Source of the DNA: Alkalihalobacillus trypoxylicola
Lineage (GTDB): Bacteria; Bacillota; Bacilli; Bacillales; Bacillaceae_D
Assembly (NCBI RefSeq): GCF_001590785.1
Contig: NZ_LTAO01000004.1
Span: 49,216-103,777, forward strand
Direction: 5' to 3'
DNA length: 54,562 nucleotides
Under the pieces are notes generated by a model, which was given only the letters and a program-made list of their open reading frames with translations, did not search any database and was not told the origin of the DNA. The position numbers were made by a program, and so were the translations under genes. Shown piece by piece: positions 34,093 to 42,604 of this stretch (position 1 is the first letter of the stretch; each line of letters starts with the position of its first letter).

Positions 34093-34128
34093 AGAAAAAA
34101 GACTCGTATTTAAACGAGTCTTTTTTTA
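34093..34128 (-). terminator. Rho-independent terminator after rplL
   Basis: AAAAAGACTCGT / ACGAGTCTTTTTT stem with 6-nt loop and T-run. In B. subtilis such a terminator between rplL and rpoBC is partly read through, which sets the ratio of ribosomal to polymerase proteins; the same may hold here. Confidence 0.9.
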
Positions 34129-34131
34129 TCA

Positions 34132-34494
34132 TTACTTAACTTCTACAGAAGCACCAGCTTCTTCAAGTTTAGCTTTGATTTCTTCAGCTTCTTCTTTAGA
34201 AGCTCCTTCTTTAACTGGCGCAGGAGCACCATCAACAACTGCTTTCGCTTCTTTAAGGCCAAGACCTGTGATTTCACGAACAACTTTGATTACGTTGATT
34301 TTAGATCCACCAGCAGACTCAAGAATTACATCGAATTCAGTTTGCTCAGCAGCTCCACCATCAGCAGCTCCACCAGCTACAGCTACAGGCGCAGCAGCAG
34401 TTACACCAAATTCTTCTTCAATTGCTTTAACTAGGTCGTTAAGCTCTAAAACTGTCATTTCTTTAATCGCTTCAATAATTTGCTCTTTGCTCAT
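34132..34494 (-). CDS. rplL: 50S ribosomal protein L7/L12
   Basis: Stalk protein present in several copies, recruiting and activating translational GTPases. It is 120 aa: N-terminal dimerisation/L10-binding helix (1-35), Ala/Gly-rich hinge ([17 protein letters not shown], about 33-49), C-terminal globular domain with [15 protein letters not shown]. It lies 59 nt after rplJ in the L10-controlled operon. Confidence 0.97.
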   Translation of the reverse strand: MSKEQIIEAIKEMTVLELNDLVKAIEEEFGVTAAAPVAVAGGAADGGAAEQTEFDVILESAGGSKINVIKVVREITGLGLKEAKAVVDGAPAPVKEGASKEEAEEIKAKLEEAGASVEVK

Positions 34495-34553
34495 TTTATA
34501 ATCCTCCTATAAATGGTTTAAAATTAATGTTCTTTTTTAGGCAGAAGCTGTTA

Positions 34554-35051
34554 TTAAGCTCCTTGGTCTTCCTTTTGATCTGCAACAGCTTTTGTTGCAA
34601 GTGCGAAGTTGCGAACCGGTGCTTGAAGCACTGATAAAAGCATAGAAAGTAGTCCTTCTCGAGAAGGTAGCTCTGCTAAAGCCTTTACTTCTTCAGCTGT
34701 TGCAACTTGACCTTCGATAACACCAGCTTTGATTTCTAAAGCATCATGCTTTTTCGCAAAATCATTAATGATTTTCGCCGGAGCGATCACATCGTCATTT
34801 CCGAAAGCGATAGCTGTAGGACCAACTAAGTGCTCATCTAAAGCTGAAAGTTCTGCTGCTTCAGTTGCACGACGAGTAAGAGTATTTTTATATACCTTGT
34901 ACTCAATTCCCGCTTCACGAAGTTGCTTACGAAGTTCTGTTACTTCAGCAACATTCAAGCCACGATAATCGACTACTACAGTAGATTTACTTTCACTAAG
35001 TTTCGCCGCAATTTCTGAAACAACTTGTTGTTTTTGTTCAAGTACGCTCAT
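34554..35051 (-). CDS. rplJ: 50S ribosomal protein L10
   Basis: Base of the L7/L12 stalk, 165 aa. The N-terminal rRNA-binding domain has [20 protein letters not shown] and [12 protein letters not shown]; the C-terminal helix (about 135-165) binds L12 dimers. It is preceded by a roughly 200-nt leader with an attenuator hairpin, so L10(L12) autoregulation is likely. Confidence 0.97.
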   Translation of the reverse strand: MSVLEQKQQVVSEIAAKLSESKSTVVVDYRGLNVAEVTELRKQLREAGIEYKVYKNTLTRRATEAAELSALDEHLVGPTAIAFGNDDVIAPAKIINDFAKKHDALEIKAGVIEGQVATAEEVKALAELPSREGLLSMLLSVLQAPVRNFALATKAVADQKEDQGA

Positions 35052-35255
35052 GGTTACACCTCCTAGAAAAATGTCATTCCATACCCGGACTCTTTATATT
35101 TAAGCTATAAAAAACCCCCATGATAGACATGAGGGCTTTAGGACTCTTTAATGAATAAGAATCTTTATCGCTTACCTCGGTAGGATATTAAGCTATAAAG
35201 CCCCTACTGTCTACGGTATGAATGTTAAAATATATAATATGCGACTCAGCACACT
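35052..35255 (-). ncRNA. L10-type leader with attenuator hairpin
   Basis: About 200 nt between the predicted start and rplJ. It contains a terminator AGCCCTCATG / CATGGGGG followed by T6 (about 35110-35140) and upstream arms GGGGCTTTATAGC and TATAGCTTAA-type repeats, giving alternative pairings (TTTATAGCTTAA occurs twice, before and after the terminator). Position, size and terminator fit the L10 leader family described in Bacillus. Not checked with a covariance model. Confidence 0.75.
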
Positions 35256-35261
35256 TTTTGA

Positions 35262-35290
35262 ATTATAATCGATAGCTGTTTAATAGTCAA
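35262..35290 (-). promoter_or_regulatory. Sigma-A promoter of rplJ-rplL
   Basis: -35 TTGACT (35285-35290), 17-nt spacer, -10 TATAAT (35262-35267), right after the rplA stop codon. A second weaker pair, TTCAAA and TATTAT with 17 nt, lies just downstream. Confidence 0.88.
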
Positions 35291-35293
35291 CTA

Positions 35294-35989
35294 TTATTTT
35301 GTTAATGCAGATGCATTAACACGAACCCCAGGTCCCATAGTTGAAGCAACTGTTACGTTTTTCACGTAAGTTCCTTTTGCAGCAGCTGGTTTAGCTTTCA
35401 TTAACGTATCGATGATTGTTTTGAAGTTCTCTACTAATTTCTCAGATTCGAACGACACTTTACCGATAGGTACATGAATATTACCAGCTTTATCTACACG
35501 GTACTCTACTTTACCAGCTTTGATTTCATTCACTGCTTTTTCTACATCAAATGTAACAGTTCCTGTTTTAGGGTTAGGCATTAGACCTTTTGGTCCTAGC
35601 ACTCGTCCTAATTTACCAACTTGAGCCATCATGTCAGGTGTCGCAACGATTACATCAAAATCAAACCAACCTTGGTTAATTTTGTTGATATAATCTTCAT
35701 CACCAACAAAGTCAGCTCCTGCTGCTTCAGCTTCTTTTGCTTTATCACCTTTAGCAAAAACTAGAACAGTTTGTGTTTTACCTGTTCCATTTGGAAGTAC
35801 TACTGCACCACGGATTTGTTGGTCCGCTTTCTTAGGGTCTACCCCTAAACGTACAGCCACTTCAACTGTTTCATCAAACTTAGCAGTTGCTGTTTTTTTC
35901 ACTAATTCTAGCGCTTCTTCAACTTGATAAGCTAAATCACGGTCGATTAGTTTCACAGCATCTTGGTATTTTTTACTTTTATTAGCCAT
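35294..35989 (-). CDS. rplA: 50S ribosomal protein L1
   Basis: Mobile-stalk 50S protein that guides deacylated tRNA from the E site, and a known repressor of its own operon. From ATG 35989 it is 231 aa ([18 protein letters not shown]); 15 in-frame codons upstream lie in the control region. Conserved [18 protein letters not shown] and [14 protein letters not shown] are present. Immediately before its ribosome site is a copy of the 23S-like L1 target (36007-36036), and a second lies before rplK. Confidence 0.97.
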   Translation of the reverse strand: MANKSKKYQDAVKLIDRDLAYQVEEALELVKKTATAKFDETVEVAVRLGVDPKKADQQIRGAVVLPNGTGKTQTVLVFAKGDKAKEAEAAGADFVGDEDYINKINQGWFDFDVIVATPDMMAQVGKLGRVLGPKGLMPNPKTGTVTFDVEKAVNEIKAGKVEYRVDKAGNIHVPIGKVSFESEKLVENFKTIIDTLMKAKPAAAKGTYVKNVTVASTMGPGVRVNASALTK

Positions 35990-36006
35990 GTTTATTTCCT
36001 CCTCGA

Positions 36007-36036
36007 ATGTGGTTTTAACGGTAGGACCTCCCACTA
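36007..36036 (-). promoter_or_regulatory. L1-binding-site mimic before rplA
   Basis: On the transcript, AGTGGGAGGT is followed after 4 nt by ACCGTTAAAACCACAT. The GTGG/CCAC outer stem and GGT/ACC inner stem enclose an asymmetric loop, like the L1 site of 23S rRNA (GGUGGGAGG ... ACC..AAAUACCACC). It ends a few bases before the rplA GAGGAGG site, so bound L1 would block initiation. Confidence 0.65.
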
Positions 36037-36105
36037 TGAAAGGTTGCGAACCTATAATAGGATTTGAGGGTTGAACCCCAATCGCAACCTTACGAGTCTC
36101 ACCAA

Positions 36106-36531
36106 TTAGTCTTCAATCACGATACCCATGCTACGCGCAGTACCTTCTACCATACGCATTGCAGCTTCAACATCAGCCGCATTTAAATCTGGCATTTTTG
36201 TCTCAGCAATCTCGCGCACCTTATCACGCTTAACTGTTGCAACCTTATTACGGTTTGGTTCTCCAGAACCAGACTCAATACCTGCTGCTTTTTTAAGTAA
36301 TACTGCAGCTGGTGGAGTTTTCGTAATAAATGTAAACGAACGGTCTTCAAATACCGTAATTTCAACCGGAATAATTAGACCAGCTTGATCTGAAGTACGA
36401 GCGTTAAACTCTTTACAGAATCCCATAATATTTACACCTGCTTGACCCAATGCAGGACCAACTGGTGGCGCTGGATTTGCTTTCCCAGCAGGAATTTGTA
36501 ATTTTACCATTTTAATTACCTTTTTCGCCAC
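36106..36531 (-). CDS. rplK: 50S ribosomal protein L11
   Basis: 50S GTPase-centre protein, also needed for RelA activation; 141 aa. The start is GTG 36531 ([20 protein letters not shown]) 7 nt after AAGGAGG, as in B. subtilis; upstream in-frame codons are leader. It has the Pro-rich [20 protein letters not shown], where thiopeptide-resistance changes fall (wild type here), and the C-terminal rRNA-binding domain ending [10 protein letters not shown]. Confidence 0.97.
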   Translation of the reverse strand: MAKKVIKMVKLQIPAGKANPAPPVGPALGQAGVNIMGFCKEFNARTSDQAGLIIPVEITVFEDRSFTFITKTPPAAVLLKKAAGIESGSGEPNRNKVATVKRDKVREIAETKMPDLNAADVEAAMRMVEGTARSMGIVIED

Positions 36532-36554
36532 GTGACACACCTCCTTAGTCCGTG

Positions 36555-36586
36555 ATGTGGTATCCGGGTTCTTCACCCTCCCACTC
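36555..36586 (-). promoter_or_regulatory. L1-binding-site mimic before rplK
   Basis: Transcript AGTGGGAGGGT, short GAAGA loop, ACCCGGATACCACAT. It has the same GTGGGAGG ... ACC ... CCAC layout as the site before rplA and as the 23S L1 site. It sits about 25 nt before the rplK start. Confidence 0.65.
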
Positions 36587-36612
36587 AAAAAACGGATGCA
36601 TTTATGCACCCG
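36586..36612 (-). terminator. Attenuator-like hairpin in the rplK leader
   Basis: CGGGTGCAT / ATGCATCCG, 9 bp with one G-T pair, followed by T6 (36587-36592). It lies downstream of the rplK promoter, so besides ending nusG transcription it may attenuate rplKA. Its 3' arm ATCCG can alternatively pair with CGGAT inside the neighbouring L1 site. Confidence 0.75.
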
Positions 36613-36650
36613 ATGGCTCATGTTAAATAAACCATTATTCAACCATGAAG

Positions 36651-36679
36651 ATTTTATCATCTCCACAGCCGAATATCAA
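36651..36679 (-). promoter_or_regulatory. Sigma-A promoter of rplK-rplA
   Basis: -35 TTGATA (36674-36679), 17-nt spacer, -10 TAAAAT (36651-36656), just after the nusG stop codon. Confidence 0.75.
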
Positions 36680-36692
36680 GTTTTTTTCGAAA

Positions 36693-37226
36693 TTAAATCT
36701 TTTCCACTTGACTAAAATCAAGTTCTACAGGCGTTTCTCGCCCAAACATATTTACATGAACTTTTAACTTATGCTTTTCAGCACTTATCTCTTCAATAGA
36801 ACCTACAAAGTTAGCAAATGGTCCTTCTTTTACTTTAACTGATTCTTTTAATTCAAAGTCAACTTCAGCCTTAGGCTCTTCAACACCCATTTGTCTTAAA
36901 ATAGAGTCTACTTCATCTGGCATAAGTGCTGTCGGCTTAGAACCAGCTCCAGCTGAACCTACAAATCCAGTAACACCAGGTGTATTACGGACAACATACC
37001 AAGAATCGTCAGTCATGACCATTTCTACGAGAACATAACCTGGAAAAACTTTTCTCGATACCGTTTTGCTTTTACCATTTTTTACTTCCGTTTCTTCCTC
37101 AACTGGAACCAACACTCGAAAGATTTTATCCGTCATTTCCATTGATTCTAAACGTTTTTCAAGATTCGCTTTTACTTTATTCTCATAACCAGAGTACGTA
37201 TGAACAACATACCAGTTTTTTTCCAT
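36693..37226 (-). CDS. nusG: Transcription termination/antitermination factor NusG
   Basis: Polymerase-bound elongation factor. It is 177 aa: NGN domain (about 1-115) with [20 protein letters not shown] and FPGYVLVEM, then the KOW domain (about 122-177) with [16 protein letters not shown]. In Bacillus NusG also promotes pausing. It lies downstream of secE, as usual, with a GGAGGG-like site. Confidence 0.97.
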   Translation of the reverse strand: MEKNWYVVHTYSGYENKVKANLEKRLESMEMTDKIFRVLVPVEEETEVKNGKSKTVSRKVFPGYVLVEMVMTDDSWYVVRNTPGVTGFVGSAGAGSKPTALMPDEVDSILRQMGVEEPKAEVDFELKESVKVKEGPFANFVGSIEEISAEKHKLKVHVNMFGRETPVELDFSQVEKI

Positions 37227-37325
37227 GATTCATAGGACGGTTGAGTCCTTCCCTCCTCATTACGTTCAAGCTTCGAAAACAGCAAAAGCAATTTCTTACG
37301 CTGAATCAAAATTGAACTTACATTA

Positions 37326-37520
37326 TTAATTAATAATTAGTTTAATTAAGTTCGAAATTCCTAAGTCTACTAAAGCAAAAAAGATCGACATAATTAGAAC
37401 CGTTGTTACTACAACAATGGTATAGCGAGTAAGCTCTTTTCTTGTTGGCCAAGAAACTCTCTTCATCTCACGTACTACATCACCAAAAAAATTACCAATC
37501 CCTTTTTCACCACCAGCCAA
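37326..37520 (-). CDS. secE: Preprotein translocase subunit SecE
   Basis: Clamp subunit of SecYEG. From TTG 37520 it is 64 aa (MAGGEKGIGNFFGDVVREMK); TTG is 6 nt after GGAGGTG, the best start by spacing, while a longer form begins with a TTG 21 nt upstream inside the ribosome-site region. The amphipathic helix FFGDVVREMKRVSWPTRKEL and a single C-terminal membrane segment (about 33-58) define the family. It sits between rpmG and nusG. Confidence 0.92.
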   Translation of the reverse strand: MAGGEKGIGNFFGDVVREMKRVSWPTRKELTRYTIVVVTTVLIMSIFFALVDLGISNLIKLIIN

Positions 37521-37685
37521 ACCAGACACCTCCAGCACCAATCAATATAGACAAAATCGCTCTTATCTATTCCGATTTACGCATTTTTCTTCTATCATTT
37601 TTCTTTTTGTATTAAAGAGAATAGATAACTATCCATTCTTATTTAAAAACGAAAAATTGTTCACCACTCATAAAGTAACTTTACC

Positions 37686-37835
37686 TTATTTCGTTTCACG
37701 GTGAAGCGTATGCCGATTGCAATATTTGCAAAACTTTTTGATTTCTATTCGTTTCACTTGAGCTTCTTTGTTCTTTTCTGATGTATAATTACGAGATTGA
37801 CAGATCGTACATGCAAGCACTACTTTGTGCGCCAC
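37686..37835 (-). CDS. rpmG: 50S ribosomal protein L33 (zinc-binding form)
   Basis: 49 aa from GTG 37835, 7 nt after [26 protein letters not shown] and ending [10 protein letters not shown]. Two CxxC pairs (CTIC 9-12, CKYC about 36-39) mark the zinc-dependent C+ form. The position between sigH and secE is conserved in Bacillus. Upstream in-frame codons from an ATG at 37928 overlap the promoter and are not used. Confidence 0.94.
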   Translation of the reverse strand: MAHKVVLACTICQSRNYTSEKNKEAQVKRIEIKKFCKYCNRHTLHRETK

Positions 37836-37875
37836 AGCTGTCCCTCCCATTTTTATAGACATGCATACACGTTCA

Positions 37876-37904
37876 ACTCTAGCATAGGAAAAAACTAGTG
37901 TCAA
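37876..37904 (-). promoter_or_regulatory. Sigma-A promoter of rpmG-secE-nusG
   Basis: -35 TTGACA (37899-37904), 17-nt spacer, -10 TAGAGT (37876-37881), 40 nt before the rpmG start and downstream of the sigH terminator. Confidence 0.7.
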
Positions 37905-37941
37905 TTCAAAGTCAAACGTTTCTATCATGTTTACTTTTCTT

Positions 37942-37978
37942 TAAAAACGTGAAGCGTCTCCCCGTATGAGGAGACGCC
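37942..37978 (-). terminator. Terminator after sigH
   Basis: GCGTCTCC / GGAGACGC stem (37970-37977 and 37954-37961) with an 8-nt loop, then TTCACG and T5. The U-run is 6 nt from the stem, so efficiency may be lower than for the other terminators. Confidence 0.7.
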
Positions 37979-38003
37979 AGCCAAAACTACCTTAAAAATG
38001 TGG

Positions 38004-38651
38004 TTATAACGTAACACCTTTTAATTCAACATATCGCTCTAGCTTACGCTTGACTCTTTGTAAAGCGTTATCGATAGATTTGACATGCCGATTTAAATCC
38101 TCTGAGATTTCTTGATACGTTCTACCATCAAGGTAGAGCATGAGCACTTGTTGCTCCAAGTCACTCAAGATTTCCCCCATCTTCAGTTCAATATCAGCAA
38201 ACTCTTCCTGATTAATCAGTAATTCTTCTGGGTTTGTTACTCGATTTCCACAAATTACATCAAGTAACGTACGGTCGGATTCTTCGTCGTATAGGGGCTT
38301 GTCCAAAGATACATATGAATTTAACGGAATATGCTTTTGTCTCGTTGCTGTCTTAATAGCCGTTATAATTTGCCTTGTTACACATAATTCTGCAAATGCC
38401 TTAAACGAGGAGAGCTTCTCTCCATTAAAATCTCTGATTGCCTTATACAAGCCAATCATTCCTTCTTGAACAATATCTTCATGATCAGCGCCAATTAAAA
38501 AATAGGATCGCGCCTTTGCTCGTACAAAATTCTTGTACTTGTTAATCAAAAACTCAAGTGCAGCTCCATCACCTAAACGTGCCTGTCCTACTACATAATC
38601 ATCATCAAATTGATCAAAATCTAGCTTTAACGCAGTTTCTTGAAGGTCCAT
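38004..38651 (-). CDS. sigH: RNA polymerase sigma-H factor
   Basis: Sigma factor for the transition to stationary phase, competence and the start of sporulation. It is 215 aa: region 2 with FVRAKARSYFLIGADHEDIVQ and the -10-recognition helix SFKAFAELCVTRQIITAIKT; region 4 HTH DGRTYQEISEDLNRHVKSID. Its presence supports a spore-forming Bacillaceae host. It has its own sigma-A promoter in the gap after rae1. Confidence 0.97.
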   Translation of the reverse strand: MDLQETALKLDFDQFDDDYVVGQARLGDGAALEFLINKYKNFVRAKARSYFLIGADHEDIVQEGMIGLYKAIRDFNGEKLSSFKAFAELCVTRQIITAIKTATRQKHIPLNSYVSLDKPLYDEESDRTLLDVICGNRVTNPEELLINQEEFADIELKMGEILSDLEQQVLMLYLDGRTYQEISEDLNRHVKSIDNALQRVKRKLERYVELKGVTL

Positions 38652-38701
38652 GTTTTAAACAATCCCCCTCCGACCTATGCTGCTTGTAAATTTATAGGAA
38701 C

Positions 38702-38731
38702 ATTATATAGCACACTTTTCCAGCTGGTCAA
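38702..38731 (-). promoter_or_regulatory. Sigma-A promoter of sigH
   Basis: -35 TTGACC (38726-38731), 18-nt spacer, -10 TATAAT (38702-38707), starting only 7 nt past the rae1 stop. In B. subtilis the sigH promoter is also sigma-A dependent and AbrB-repressed; no AbrB site can be read by eye. Confidence 0.8.
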
Positions 38732-38738
38732 CCACCGT

Positions 38739-39248
38739 TTATTCGCCTCGACGCCATTTTTCAAAAATTTCTGCTATTTCTGATGAAAGCGCAAGATTTG
38801 TTGATTCTTGGCTCTTTTTTGTTTTTTCGACAGCTTGATGAATCCCTTTTTGCATAATCTCGGTTTCTGTCAAAAGCTCCCGAGCCGACTTTCTCAAAGC
38901 TCCTCTTCCAAAAGTAATAGATTGCTCCGTAAAATCAGAAGTAGCAACATGAATCGTTGTATCAAGCTGTTTTAATTCAAAAACAAGCCGCTCTATTTTT
39001 TCATCAGCCGTCTCATTTTTTCCTGTGTAAATAACATCTATTCGATAGTTGTTGTACTTTTTTCCTACTCCTTCTCTCATATGAGCATCAAAGATTACTT
39101 TCACCTCATAGCCGGTATATGCTTGGTATTCAGCCATGACTTCAACCAACCGATTTCTCGCAAGCTCCAAATCCTTATCCCTTAACTTCCTTAACTCTGG
39201 CCAAGCGCCAATCATGTTATAGCCATCCACTAAAAGAATATCCTTCAT
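38739..39248 (-). CDS. rae1: Ribosome-dependent A-site endoribonuclease Rae1 (NYN/PIN-like, YacP)
   Basis: Cuts mRNA within the ribosomal A site in B. subtilis. From ATG 39248 it is 169 aa (MKDILLVDGYNMIGAWPELR). A GTG 9 nt upstream overlaps the rlmB stop as GTGA and is an alternative; neither has a strong ribosome site. PIN/NYN acidic residues are in LLVDGYNMIG, VIFDAHM, NETADEKIE and VATSDFTEQ, and the C-terminus EIFEKWRRGE is conserved. It follows rlmB and precedes sigH, the standard Bacillus order. Confidence 0.94.
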   Translation of the reverse strand: MKDILLVDGYNMIGAWPELRKLRDKDLELARNRLVEVMAEYQAYTGYEVKVIFDAHMREGVGKKYNNYRIDVIYTGKNETADEKIERLVFELKQLDTTIHVATSDFTEQSITFGRGALRKSARELLTETEIMQKGIHQAVEKTKKSQESTNLALSSEIAEIFEKWRRGE

Positions 39249-39253
39249 GCCAC

Positions 39254-40000
39254 TCACTGACCTAGAGGATTTCGATGTCTGTATACTTCATACATCAATA
39301 AACTTGCTGCTACGGACGCATTCAACGAAGTAACTTGTCCAACCATCGGAATTTGAATTAAAAAATCACACTTCTCTCGTACTAAACGACTAATTCCCTT
39401 TCCTTCACTTCCAATCACAAGTCCAAGTGGCATATCGTAAGATGCTTGGCGATAATCCTGCTTGCCTGCTGCATCTGTTCCAACAAACCATAAACCCCGA
39501 TCTTTTAATTCATCAATGGTTCTGGCCATATTTGTTACTCTCACAACCGGAATGTATTCAATAGCACCTGTTGAAGCCTTGGCCACCGTCTGAGTCAAAC
39601 CTACTGCACGCCGCTTAAGGATAATCACACCATGAGCTCCTACAGCATCTGCTGTTCTTAAAATAGACCCTAAATTATGAGGATCTTCTAACTCATCTAG
39701 CAATAAAAAGAAAGGTTCCTCTCCTCTCTCCTCCGCTAAAGAAAATAAATCGTCTAATTCTTTATATTCATAGGCGGCAATAGAAGCGACAACCCCTTGA
39801 TGATTTTGAGTTTTTACTAGTTGCTCTAATTTCCTTTTAGGAACCTGTTGCACTGATAACCCTTTTTGTTTAGCTAATTCGAACACTTTGGACATTTGAT
39901 TATGCTGCGCGCCTTCTGCCACCCAAATTTTATTAATCGGGTGACCAGAGCGTAAAGCCTCAATAACCGGATTTTTGCCTATAATAAATTCTTGACTCAT
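39254..40000 (-). CDS. rlmB: 23S rRNA 2'-O-methyltransferase RlmB (TrmH/SPOUT family)
   Basis: Likely methylates the ribose of a 23S guanosine (G2251 in E. coli numbering). It is 248 aa from ATG 40000, 8 nt after AAGGG; two nearer in-frame starts overlap that site. An N-terminal L30e-like substrate-binding domain (IIGKNPVIEALRSG) is followed by a SPOUT knot with motifs ELEDPHNLGSILRTADAVGA, VIGSEGKGI and IPMVGQVTSLNASVAASLL. It sits 5 nt after mrnC. Confidence 0.94.
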   Translation of the reverse strand: MSQEFIIGKNPVIEALRSGHPINKIWVAEGAQHNQMSKVFELAKQKGLSVQQVPKRKLEQLVKTQNHQGVVASIAAYEYKELDDLFSLAEERGEEPFFLLLDELEDPHNLGSILRTADAVGAHGVIILKRRAVGLTQTVAKASTGAIEYIPVVRVTNMARTIDELKDRGLWFVGTDAAGKQDYRQASYDMPLGLVIGSEGKGISRLVREKCDFLIQIPMVGQVTSLNASVAASLLMYEVYRHRNPLGQ

Positions 40001-40005
40001 ATTCA

Positions 40006-40425
40006 TCACCCTTCCTGTATGTTGTTTTCTACAATTACAATCATTTCCATAAGGATTTCATCCATACGCTTTCCATCATTCTGTAAATATAAATAACCTA
40101 ATAAAGCCTCCAGCGCAGTTGCATAACGATACGTGTTCGCATCGGTGTTTTTTGGGATCGTTCCCGATTTAGCGTTACGACCTCTTTTTATAATAGCTAC
40201 CTCTGCCTCCGTAAAAAATTGAGCCTCTATCATGCGGTGAACAACCGCCGCCTGAGCTTTTGCAGATACAAATTTGGTCGCTTCCTGATGCAGGCGGTTC
40301 GGTCTCACCTTTCCTTGAGCAAGTAGATGATATCTTATATACATGTCTAAAACAGCGTCACCCATATAGGCAAGTGCAAGAGCATTTAATTGCTTTAAAT
40401 CAATGGTTGGTTCAGTTAATTTCAT
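40006..40425 (-). CDS. mrnC: Mini-ribonuclease III (MrnC)
   Basis: Dimeric RNase III-like nuclease without a dsRNA-binding domain; in B. subtilis it matures 23S rRNA. It is 139 aa with the catalytic-domain signature [20 protein letters not shown] (Asp and neighbouring acidic residues) and [10 protein letters not shown]. It lies 3 nt after cysS and just before rlmB, grouping 23S processing and modification. Confidence 0.95.
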   Translation of the reverse strand: MKLTEPTIDLKQLNALALAYMGDAVLDMYIRYHLLAQGKVRPNRLHQEATKFVSAKAQAAVVHRMIEAQFFTEAEVAIIKRGRNAKSGTIPKNTDANTYRYATALEALLGYLYLQNDGKRMDEILMEMIVIVENNIQEG

Positions 40426-40428
40426 CGA

Positions 40429-41826
40429 TTACCCTCGCTTCCAACGAACACCCTGAGCCGTATCCTCTAAAATAATACCCTTTTCCTTTAAGAAATCTCT
40501 TATTTCATCAGCTCTTGAAAAATCTTTATTTTTCCTTGCCTCGTTTCGTTCAGCAATCAATTGTTCGATTTCCTCTGCAAGAATTTCTTCTTGTTGTTCT
40601 AAAACAATGCCTAAAACTCCAGCTAATTCGTCTAATTGAGAAATAAAAGCCTCTAAAACTTCTTTATTCGTTTGCTGCTCCCTTAAGTAAATATTAGCTT
40701 CCTTCACTAAATCAAACAAAACAGAAATTCCGTTGGCCGTATTAAAGTCATCATCCATCTCTTTAATAAATTCGTCCTTTGCTTTCTCAATTTTTTGCAG
40801 CCAATTTCCTTTCTCTCCATGACCTACAGACTTACTTAAACGATGCTTCAAACTTGTTCTGGCACCTTTTATTCTTTCTAAGCCTCGTTTAGCGCCCTCA
40901 AGAAGCTCGTCACTAAAATTAATCGGACTACGATAATGAGCAGTTAGCATGAAAAAACGGATGACTTCCGCAGAATGCTGTTGAATCATGTCATGTGCCA
41001 AAACAAAATTACCGAGCGATTTCGACATTTTTTCATTATCTATGTTAATAAAACCATTGTGTAGCCAATAATTCGCCATTGTTTTTCCAGTTAAAGCCTC
41101 AGATTGAGCAATTTCATTTTCATGATGTGGAAACGTTAAATCCTGGCCTCCAGCATGAATATCGATGGTATCCCCTAAATATTTTTTCACCATTGCTGAG
41201 CATTCTATGTGCCAGCCCGGTCGACCTGATCCCCAAGGACTTTCCCATGAAATTTCTCCATCCTTAGCATTTTTCCATAGAGCAAAATCTAGTGGATCCT
41301 CTTTTTTATCTCCTACCTCAATACGAGCCCCAGAGCGCAATTCTTCAATAGGTTGCGAAGAAAGCTTGCCATAGCCTTCAAACTTTCTCGTTCTGAAATA
41401 TACATCTCCTCCAGATTCATACGCATATTCTTTATTTACTAGCTCTTGAATAAAATCTACTATTTCTGTAATGGTTTCAGTTACCCTAGGATGATAATCA
41501 GCCTTTTGAACCCCTAAAGCGCACGTATCATCGTGGTAAGCTTGAATAAAACGATTCGCGACTTCAAAAACATCCTCGCCCAGCTCTTTTGCAGCACGAA
41601 TGATTTTATCATCAACATCTGTAAAATTAGATACAAATAGCACCTGGTACCCACGGTATTGTAAATAATTTCGTACAACATCGTACACTATAGGAGGTCT
41701 AGCATTCCCAATATGGATGTAGTTATAAACCGTAGGACCACATACATACATTTTTACCTTTCCTTCCTCCATTGGAACGAAGGTTTCTTTTCTTTTTGTT
41801 AAACTGTTATAAAGCTTGATAGACAT
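40429..41826 (-). CDS. cysS: Cysteinyl-tRNA synthetase
   Basis: Class I synthetase charging tRNA-Cys, 465 aa. C29 in [16 protein letters not shown] starts the zinc/cysteine site; the others are C and H in GWHIECSAM and FPHHENE. HIGN is at 38-41 and KMSKSLGNF near residue 270; the C-terminal anticodon domain ends AQGVRWKRG. It is downstream of cysE behind the Cys T-box, so cysteine synthesis and charging share one control. Confidence 0.97.
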   Translation of the reverse strand: MSIKLYNSLTKRKETFVPMEEGKVKMYVCGPTVYNYIHIGNARPPIVYDVVRNYLQYRGYQVLFVSNFTDVDDKIIRAAKELGEDVFEVANRFIQAYHDDTCALGVQKADYHPRVTETITEIVDFIQELVNKEYAYESGGDVYFRTRKFEGYGKLSSQPIEELRSGARIEVGDKKEDPLDFALWKNAKDGEISWESPWGSGRPGWHIECSAMVKKYLGDTIDIHAGGQDLTFPHHENEIAQSEALTGKTMANYWLHNGFINIDNEKMSKSLGNFVLAHDMIQQHSAEVIRFFMLTAHYRSPINFSDELLEGAKRGLERIKGARTSLKHRLSKSVGHGEKGNWLQKIEKAKDEFIKEMDDDFNTANGISVLFDLVKEANIYLREQQTNKEVLEAFISQLDELAGVLGIVLEQQEEILAEEIEQLIAERNEARKNKDFSRADEIRDFLKEKGIILEDTAQGVRWKRG

Positions 41827-41907
41827 AAGCTCTACTCCTTTTATAATAATATGAAACTTTTGTTAAAAAGATAAACTTTCCTTTACATACTGATACCATT
41901 TCAAAAA

Positions 41908-42549
41908 TTAAGGCTGCTTTTGCTTTAATAATTTTTTTAATTCATTAATTTCTTCTTCAAGCTCTTTCATCTTATCTGCGATAGGGTCAGGCATTTGATG
42001 ATGGTTGAAGGGCTCCATCTTTATCCCATCCTGAACGATAATTCTCCCTGGAATTCCAACTACAGTTGAGTTGGGTGGAACTTCTTTTAATACGACGGAA
42101 CCAGCCCCTATACGTGCATTCTCTCCAATTGTAAAGGAACCTAATACCTTCGCTCCAGAAGCCAGTAACGCGCCATCCTTAACGGTTGGATGTCTTTTTC
42201 CTTTTTCTTTTCCCGTTCCACCAAGAGTAACGCCCTGATAAATCGTTACATTATTACCAATTTCACAGGTTTCTCCTATTACAACGCCCATACCATGGTC
42301 AATAAAAACCCTCTGACCGATTACAGCACCTGGATGAATTTCTATTCCTGTAATAAAACGATTGACTTGCGATAAAAAACGTCCAAAAAAACGCATTTTT
42401 TTCTTCCAAAACCAGTGGGCTAATCGATGCATCCAGATTGCGTGTACACCTGAGTAAGTGATGACGACTTCAAAGCGACTTCTTGCGGCTGGATCTCGAT
42501 CAAAAACAACATCTATATCATTTAATAATGTCTGAAACATCTTTTTCAT
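41908..42549 (-). CDS. cysE: Serine O-acetyltransferase
   Basis: Makes O-acetylserine from serine and acetyl-CoA, the first step of cysteine synthesis. From ATG 42549 it is 213 aa (MKKMFQTLLNDIDVVFDRDP), preceded by GGGGGAG. The helical N-terminal domain leads to a left-handed beta-helix of hexapeptide repeats (about 65-165) with the catalytic His pair in FIDHGMGVVIGETCEIGNNV and TGKEKGKRHP. A coiled C-terminal end (EELEEEINELKKLLKQ) is longer than the short E. coli tail. It is the first gene of cysES. Confidence 0.95.
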   Translation of the reverse strand: MKKMFQTLLNDIDVVFDRDPAARSRFEVVITYSGVHAIWMHRLAHWFWKKKMRFFGRFLSQVNRFITGIEIHPGAVIGQRVFIDHGMGVVIGETCEIGNNVTIYQGVTLGGTGKEKGKRHPTVKDGALLASGAKVLGSFTIGENARIGAGSVVLKEVPPNSTVVGIPGRIIVQDGIKMEPFNHHQMPDPIADKMKELEEEINELKKLLKQKQP

Positions 42550-42604
42550 CTTCACTCCCCCAAAAATGATAAAAGTACTTCTATCAACCAATGATTTACG
42601 TTGT

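Noticed and set aside
36532-36666. A 45-residue N-terminal extension of L11 starting inside the leader
   Set aside because: It would translate across the attenuator hairpin and the L1 site; GTG 36531 has an ideal ribosome site and matches the family.
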